A stretch of 26,224 bases of DNA from Veillonella parvula (GTDB taxonomy: Bacteria; Bacillota; Negativicutes; Veillonellales; Veillonellaceae), in assembly GCA_947096075.1 (NCBI GenBank), contig CAMUQE010000008.1:1-26224 (forward strand), written 5' to 3'. How positions within the stretch are numbered: position 1 is the stretch's first letter; each line of letters starts with the position of its first letter. The position numbers were made by a program, and so were the translations under genes. The notes below the pieces were generated by a model. That model saw only the letters and a list, made by a program, of their open reading frames with translations. It had not been told where the DNA came from and ran no database searches. Shown one piece after another: positions 22,336 to 26,224 of the stretch.

Positions 22336-22461
22336 TTATTTACTTATCCTATTTACAAGATACATAAAAGTACCACTATTAGTATCATCAACTTTAGAAT
22401 ATTCTTTCCAATTTATAGGATATATCCTAGTTAATACTATAGGTGCTTCCATTCCACGCAT
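22336..22461 (-). CDS. Small ORF or gene fragment (41 residues)
   Basis: A minus-strand frame from ATG 22459-22461 encodes 41 residues (MRGMEAPIVLTRIYPINWKE...YLVNRISK). AGGAAAAGGA lies 3 nt upstream. The frame continues upstream without stop for 11 codons (IYWSSNTGKGT) to a TAA just past the yneA end. The sequence looks like a protein C-terminus, so this may be a leftover of a deleted gene rather than an intact small gene. It fills most of the 175-bp space between the yneA-like and flavoprotein genes. Confidence 0.4.
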   Translation of the reverse strand: MRGMEAPIVLTRIYPINWKEYSKVDDTNSGTFMYLVNRISK

Positions 22462-22494
22462 TGTTCCTTTTCCTGTATTAGAGGACCAATATAT

Positions 22495-22803
22495 TTAGTT
22501 TTGAGCCACATAGTCCAAAGCTCTAACAGGACTATCATTTTTCTTAACCGGTACTTTTAAAACTGTACCAGGAACTAATGCACCAGAGTCATCAATTTTG
22601 TTGAGTTCCTTCATAGCATATACCATTTCACGAACATCCATATCTTTATGAGCTGTGCGAGCTGCAATATCCCACATCGTATCACCTCCTTGTACTTTTA
22701 CTTCACGGATAGCATGTGTGTTTGCTTCTGTTACAGGATTTGTCATATTATAGCCGAATAAGATTGTTAAGCACATTCCTACCATCATCAATATATTTTT
22801 CAT
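22495..22803 (-). CDS. yneA: LysM-domain SOS cell-division inhibitor, YneA-like
   Basis: The 102-residue protein has an N-terminal membrane helix (about 4-20, ILMMVGMCLTILFGYNM) and one LysM peptidoglycan-binding domain (about 34-86, VKVQGGDTMWDIAART ... LVPGTVLKVPV). This architecture, the size and the divergent position next to lexA match Bacillus YneA, which blocks cell division after DNA damage; identity is inferred from these, not from strong sequence similarity. ATG 22801-22803 is chosen because GAGGT (22809-22813 on the minus strand) lies 5 nt upstream and the product begins with a proper signal or anchor. Its promoter contains a perfect LexA box. Confidence 0.85.
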   Translation of the reverse strand: MKNILMMVGMCLTILFGYNMTNPVTEANTHAIREVKVQGGDTMWDIAARTAHKDMDVREMVYAMKELNKIDDSGALVPGTVLKVPVKKNDSPVRALDYVAQN

Positions 22804-22838
22804 CTCATACCTCACATTTACATCGAACATAATATCTG

Positions 22839-22852
22839 AGAACATTTGTTTG
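22839..22852. promoter_or_regulatory. LexA box 1 (imperfect)
   Basis: AGAACATTTGTTTG matches 8 of 10 fixed positions of CGAAC-N4-GTTCG. It lies in the yneA leader, downstream of the predicted yneA start site. Confidence 0.6.
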
Positions 22853-22863
22853 TTTACATGCTT

Positions 22864-22893
22864 ATATTAGCACACGAACGAATGTTCGGTCAA
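22864..22893 (-). promoter_or_regulatory. Promoter of the yneA-like gene
   Basis: Minus-strand TTGACC (22888-22893), an 18-bp spacer and TAATAT (22864-22869). The perfect LexA box lies almost wholly in the spacer, an arrangement expected to block RNA polymerase. Confidence 0.6.
22875..22888. promoter_or_regulatory. LexA box 2 (perfect)
   Basis: CGAACGAATGTTCG matches the Gram-positive LexA consensus CGAAC-N4-GTTCG at every fixed position. It lies between the -35 and -10 of the yneA-like gene. Confidence 0.93.
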
Positions 22894-22900
22894 GTGTTTT

Positions 22901-22914
22901 AGAACAAATGTTTG
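22901..22914. promoter_or_regulatory. LexA box 3 (imperfect), overlapping the lexA -35
   Basis: AGAACAAATGTTTG matches 8 of 10 fixed positions and overlaps the TTGCAA -35 of lexA, giving autoregulation. Confidence 0.75.
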
Positions 22915-22940
22915 CAAAAATTTTTGAAATTGCCTATAAT
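22912..22940 (+). promoter_or_regulatory. lexA promoter
   Basis: TTGCAA (22912-22917), a 17-bp spacer and a perfect TATAAT (22935-22940). It predicts a leader of about 110 nt. A second pair, TTGAAA (22924-22929) and TATAAG (22946-22951), is a weaker alternative. Confidence 0.75.
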
Positions 22941-22944
22941 AGGT

Positions 22945-22976
22945 ATATAAGATAAGTAATTATCTTATGTTTTTAT
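22945..22976 (+). other. Terminator-like hairpin in the lexA leader
   Basis: ATAAGATAA (22947-22955) pairs perfectly with TTATCTTAT (22960-22968) around GTAA and is followed by GTTTTTATT. The stem is almost all A-U, so it is weak. It lies just downstream of the predicted lexA start site and could act as a leaky attenuator or be incidental. Confidence 0.45.
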
Positions 22977-23057
22977 TATATAGTACAAAATGAGTAAATT
23001 TTTACGCATATACATATTAAAATTATTTTGACATTACATTGACTATGGAGGTTCATC

Positions 23058-23729
23058 GTGAGACGCCCTGCTACAGATATTAATACAAAACAGCGCCGTA
23101 TATTAGATTTTATTAAGGAATCTTTACATAATGAATATCGTTGTCCTACTGTTCGAGAAATCTGTACCAATGTAGGCCTTAGTTCTACTTCTACAGTGCA
23201 ATCTCATTTGAATGCTCTTGAAAAGTTTGGTTATATTAAACGGGATCCTAATAAAAATCGCGCTATTACAGTACTAGAGGATACAAAACCTTCTATTTCT
23301 GTAGATGGTAATGAAACATCAAGTTCTGATAATTTTGAGTTCTTAGGAGCTGGCTTAAAACAAGTTCCTCTTATTGGTACTGTACAAGCAGGTATGCCTA
23401 TTACAGCAGTAGAAAATTTAGAATCTACTCTTACATTACCTGTTCAATTAACTGGTGATTCTGACTGCTTTTTACTACGTGTTCAAGGCGAATCCATGAT
23501 GAATATTGGTATGTATGAAGGTGATATGCTCATCGTACGCCATCAAAATACGGCTAATAATGGTGATGTTGTTGTGGCACGTATCGATGATGAAGCTACA
23601 GTAAAACGTTTCTATAAAGAAAATGGTCATATTCGTTTGCAACCAGAAAATGATGATTTCGATCCAATCATTGTAGATGATTGTCATATTGAAGGTCTTG
23701 TCATTGGTCTTGTACGAGACAGAATATAG
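23058..23729 (+). CDS. lexA: SOS repressor LexA
   Basis: LexA represses DNA-damage genes until RecA filaments trigger self-cleavage. The 223-residue protein has an N-terminal winged-helix DNA-binding domain (1-72; CPTVREICTNVGLSSTSTVQSHLNALEKFGYI) and a C-terminal S24-type protease domain. The cleavage site is A111-G112 (VQAGMP), the nucleophile is S146 (GESM) and the general base is K183 (EATVKRF). Length is slightly above the usual 200-210 because of a longer linker (about 73-97). The start is GTG 23058, with GGAGGT 5 nt upstream. It is divergent from the yneA-like gene across a shared operator region. Confidence 0.97.
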   Translation: MRRPATDINTKQRRILDFIKESLHNEYRCPTVREICTNVGLSSTSTVQSHLNALEKFGYIKRDPNKNRAITVLEDTKPSISVDGNETSSSDNFEFLGAGLKQVPLIGTVQAGMPITAVENLESTLTLPVQLTGDSDCFLLRVQGESMMNIGMYEGDMLIVRHQNTANNGDVVVARIDDEATVKRFYKENGHIRLQPENDDFDPIIVDDCHIEGLVIGLVRDRI

Positions 23730-23730
23730 A

Positions 23731-23764
23731 AAAAAAACGGCAACGTATGGTTGCCGTTTTTTTT
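23731..23764. terminator. Bidirectional intrinsic terminator between lexA and the BASS transporter
   Basis: CGGCAAC (23738-23744) pairs with GTTGCCG (23750-23756) around GTATG, flanked by seven A before and eight T after, so it works for both convergent genes. Confidence 0.95.
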
Positions 23765-23778
23765 GGTATCTATTAAGT

Positions 23779-24720
23779 TTATATATTACGTAAACTATTC
23801 TCTCTACGAAGCATAGCAAAAATAGCACCTGATATATTGTGCCATACACTAAAGATAGCTCCTACTAGAGTTGCTAAAGGATTTAATGCAAAATTTGTTG
23901 CCGCCAATGTGACTGCTAAACCACTATTTTGCATCCCTACCTCAATCGCTAATGCTGTAGTTTTATCATATCTTAATTTAAGTATATATCCTACACCTAA
24001 GCCTAACAGCATGCCTAGTATATTATGTATACCAACAACTATTAGTGTTTCTAGGCCAGAAATTAAAAGTTTATCTCTATTAATGGCTATAATGGCTGCT
24101 ATTAATAATATGATAGCAATCATAGAAACAATAGGACTTACGCTAGTTAATGTATTAATCCGTGATTTACAAACATATTGGATGATTGCACCTAATAATA
24201 TAGGAACTATAATTACTTTTACCATAGTTATTATCATTGGTAGTAATGCTACATTTACCCATGTACCTCCCAAATATAGGATTAGTAAAGGCGTTACAAT
24301 TGGTGCTATTAATGTTGAAGTAATCGTCATTCCTACAGATAAAGGAACATCACCTTTAGCAATATAGGTGATGACATTGCTGGCGGTTCCACCTGGACAG
24401 CAGCCAACTAATATGACACCAATTGCTAAATCTGGAGGTAATGTAAAAATATGACAGATTCCCCAAGCTAATAAAGGCATTATTGTATATTGAGCCAGTA
24501 CACCTATACAAATATCCTTTGGATGTCTGAGAATACTACACAAATCTTCAAATTTAATAGTTAGTCCCATGCCAAACATAGCGATGCCAAGTAAAAATGG
24601 TGTATACGCTATGGCCCAAGAAAAATATGAAGGCACTATATAAGCAATACAAGAAAAGCCTATGATTAGTATCATTAAGTATTTGGATATCAGTTGATTT
24701 AGTGTTACTAGTTGCTTCAT
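23779..24720 (-). CDS. panS: BASS-family Na+ symporter, probable pantoate importer (PanS-like)
   Basis: The 313-residue membrane protein has about ten hydrophobic segments and the bile acid:sodium symporter family signatures GCCPGGTASNVI (106-117) and E-V-G-M-Q-N-S-G-L-A (260-269), which form the substrate and sodium sites. The family carries bile acids, keto acids and, in Salmonella PanS, pantoate. Here the start lies 12 bp after the panC stop codon, with AGGAGGG in between, in the order panD-panC-transporter. Context therefore favours pantoate or ketopantoate uptake feeding PanC. No panB or panE is in the window. Other anion substrates cannot be excluded by sequence. Confidence 0.85.
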   Translation of the reverse strand: MKQLVTLNQLISKYLMILIIGFSCIAYIVPSYFSWAIAYTPFLLGIAMFGMGLTIKFEDLCSILRHPKDICIGVLAQYTIMPLLAWGICHIFTLPPDLAIGVILVGCCPGGTASNVITYIAKGDVPLSVGMTITSTLIAPIVTPLLILYLGGTWVNVALLPMIITMVKVIIVPILLGAIIQYVCKSRINTLTSVSPIVSMIAIILLIAAIIAINRDKLLISGLETLIVVGIHNILGMLLGLGVGYILKLRYDKTTALAIEVGMQNSGLAVTLAATNFALNPLATLVGAIFSVWHNISGAIFAMLRRENSLRNI

Positions 24721-24732
24721 AACCTCTCCCTC

Positions 24733-25575
24733 CTAATTTGGATCATAGGAGAAGTTATCTATTAGACGTGTAGTACCAATATATACTGCCATGGCAACTA
24801 GAACAGGAGCATTAATCTCTTCAACTGGTTGCATAGTATTAGCATCTACAACTGAAATATAGTCAATTTTAGCAAGAGGCTCTGACTGTATTATTTCTGT
24901 CATAGTATTAATTATGCTATCCGCAGAACAACCTGGTGTAATTGATTCTTTACCTTTTTGGATAGATTTATATAATATAGTTGCTGCCTTACGCTCTTCA
25001 GTCGATAAATATGTATTGCGAGAAGATTTTGCTAATCCATCTTGTTCACGCACAATAGGAACACCAATAATATTTACAGGAAAGTTTAAATCAAAAACCA
25101 TTTTACGGATAATGGCTAATTGCTGTGCATCTTTTTCACCAAAATACGCATTTGTTGGTTGAGTAATATTAAAGAATTTTGCCACCACAGTGCAAACGCC
25201 TTTAAAGTGAATTGGTCTGCGAATACCACACAATGTATCAGATAAATCCGCAATGTTTACAAATGCCTTTTTATCTTGGTACATTTCCTCCGGATTTGGA
25301 GAAAAAATAAGATCGACACCATGTGATTCACATAACTTTTTATCGCTATTAATATCACGCGGGTAAGTACTTAAGTCTTCATTTTCTCCAAATTGAATAG
25401 GATTTACAAATATAGAGACAATGACCTTATCGTTATTTTTTCTAGCTTGATCTATTAATGCAGCATGTCCTTCATGTAAGAATCCCATGGTTGGTACAAA
25501 ACCAATTGTGTAACCTTCTTTTCTCCAGCTATTTACTGTATTCCGTACATTTTCGATAGTTGTTATAAATTCCAT
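24733..25575 (-). CDS. panC: Pantothenate synthetase
   Basis: PanC joins pantoate and beta-alanine using ATP to make pantothenate, the precursor of coenzyme A. The 280-residue length is typical. The nucleotide-binding HIGH-type motif PTMGFLHEGH (28-37), FVNPIQFGENEDL (56-68), GEKDAQQ (146-152) and the KMSKS-like DGLAKSSRN (179-187) are intact. A purine-rich GGAGGAATATA stretch lies just before the ATG on the minus strand. It follows panD by 70 bp with no terminator, and panD supplies its beta-alanine. Confidence 0.97.
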   Translation of the reverse strand: MEFITTIENVRNTVNSWRKEGYTIGFVPTMGFLHEGHAALIDQARKNNDKVIVSIFVNPIQFGENEDLSTYPRDINSDKKLCESHGVDLIFSPNPEEMYQDKKAFVNIADLSDTLCGIRRPIHFKGVCTVVAKFFNITQPTNAYFGEKDAQQLAIIRKMVFDLNFPVNIIGVPIVREQDGLAKSSRNTYLSTEERKAATILYKSIQKGKESITPGCSADSIINTMTEIIQSEPLAKIDYISVVDANTMQPVEEINAPVLVAMAVYIGTTRLIDNFSYDPN

Positions 25576-25645
25576 TATATTCCTCCGTTATATTGTAAAT
25601 ACGAAGATAGTCCTATACAGTCTACTGTAATTCGATCAATGACAA

Positions 25646-26038
25646 TTATTTTTGATCAACTAATAAACCATGTTTCTCATAGTTTTTTATATGACTTATC
25701 TTATTATTGTTATCTACAAATACAACGAGAGGATTATGGCTCTCAACTTCGCTTTCATCAAGCTGTGCATAACACATGATAATTATCTTATCATGTACTT
25801 GTACATGTCGTGCAGCAGCACCATTTAAACATATAACACCACTACCTGCTTCTCCGGCAATAGTATATGTACTAAAACGTGCTCCATTATTAATATTTAC
25901 AATTTGAACTTGTTCATATTCTCGTATTCCGGATGCATTCAATAAATCTGTATCAATTGTAATGCTCCCTACATAATCAAGCTCTGCTTGTGTCACAGTA
26001 GCCCTGTGAATTTTACCTTTTAACATTGTTAGTATCAT
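25646..26038 (-). CDS. panD: Aspartate 1-decarboxylase (pyruvoyl type) proenzyme
   Basis: PanD decarboxylates aspartate to beta-alanine for PanC. The 130-residue proenzyme cleaves itself at G24-S25 (DYVGSITID), turning Ser25 into the pyruvoyl cofactor. K9, T57 and Y58 of the active site are in their standard positions, as is the GAAARHVQVHDKIIIM segment (about 73-88). AAGGAG lies 6 nt before the ATG on the minus strand. It is first in the panD-panC-transporter operon, behind an extended -10 promoter. Confidence 0.97.
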   Translation of the reverse strand: MILTMLKGKIHRATVTQAELDYVGSITIDTDLLNASGIREYEQVQIVNINNGARFSTYTIAGEAGSGVICLNGAAARHVQVHDKIIIMCYAQLDESEVESHNPLVVFVDNNNKISHIKNYEKHGLLVDQK

Positions 26039-26160
26039 GCTAAACTCCTTGTGTTTTAAATGTACCCGCCATATTGGTCGGTTCGAACTTTCACAATTTG
26101 TCTGTTTATCATGAATTAACAGTAGACTAGAGTATAGTTAAAAATACTATCTCCAGAGAA

Positions 26161-26169
26161 ATTATACCA
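26161..26169 (-). promoter_or_regulatory. Extended -10 promoter of the pan operon
   Basis: Minus-strand TGG followed by TATAAT (26161-26166). It predicts a leader of about 115 nt before panD that contains only a short AT hairpin; no known riboswitch is recognised. The rest of the window to 26224 shows no gene. Confidence 0.6.
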
Positions 26170-26224
26170 TAATTGTAAATTTTTACATTAAAATACAATT
26201 AATATAATACAAGTAATGTGACTC

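Noticed and set aside
23837..24367. 176-codon plus-strand open frame opposite the BASS transporter
   Set aside because: It is antisense to a well-conserved membrane protein gene; its composition is the mirror of hydrophobic codons and no ribosome binding site supports it.
26081..26088. GTTCGAAC palindrome upstream of panD as a possible LexA box
   Set aside because: The half-sites are in the opposite order with no 4-bp spacer, so it does not fit CGAAC-N4-GTTCG.

Overview
The window is AT-rich, densely coded bacterial chromosome. It has strong GGAGG-type ribosome binding sites, TTGACA/TATAAT or extended -10 promoters and Gram-positive-type LexA boxes (CGAAC-N4-GTTCG). A LexA/YneA-like pair, a single ribBA fusion gene, a short archaeal-type AhcY and VanW/PAP2 envelope genes suggest an anaerobic Firmicute of the Negativicutes. 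Veillonella is the best guess; this is inference, since no rRNA or other marker is present.

Layout. 1-3850: FMN riboswitch and terminator controlling the riboflavin operon ribD-ribE-ribBA-ribH. 3914-4945: hslO (Hsp33) as a single gene. 4997-9726: a SAM by-product recycling block, a nucleoside phosphorylase (mtnP family), mtnA, an AhcY-family hydrolase and an MTA/SAH deaminase (mtaD). 9834-14319: accessory genes (lipoprotein, methyltransferase, DUF1848 protein with a C-terminal CX3CX2C cluster, HAD phosphatase coupled to a DUF4241 protein). 14320-15000: small or broken genes and hairpins (a 49-residue peptide gene, a WG-repeat remnant, a 15-bp palindrome). 15018-18304: PAP2 phosphatase, VanW/G5 protein and a lone tyrosine recombinase. 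18235-21779: a tight minus-strand operon resembling an immunity-gene array (ankyrin-SUKH fusion, two unknowns, SUKH-TPR protein, a small trailing ORF). 21807-22461: an FMN-binding split-barrel protein and a short orphan ORF. 22495-23764: divergent yneA-like/lexA SOS locus with three LexA boxes. 23779-26169: panD-panC-BASS transporter operon.

The most interesting signal is in the SAM recycling block. The AhcY homologue carries H-L-E-A-K where S-adenosylhomocysteine hydrolases carry HxTxE/Q; HxExK is the signature reported for archaeal S-inosylhomocysteine hydrolases. The phosphorylase has N-Y-A-A-G-I-S where adenine-specific MTA phosphorylases have T-D-Y-D, as in methylthioinosine phosphorylases. 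The MTA/SAH deaminase that would make both inosine-type substrates is the next gene. Together these predict a deamination-first route: SAH to S-inosylhomocysteine to homocysteine plus inosine, and MTA to methylthioinosine to methylthioribose-1-phosphate (then MtnA) plus hypoxanthine. This logic is known from methanogenic archaea and would be notable as a bacterial gene cluster.

Other points: the BASS transporter beside panC/panD is probably a pantoate importer (PanS-like), with no panB in view; and the SOS locus has a LexA box placed inside the core promoter of each divergent gene.
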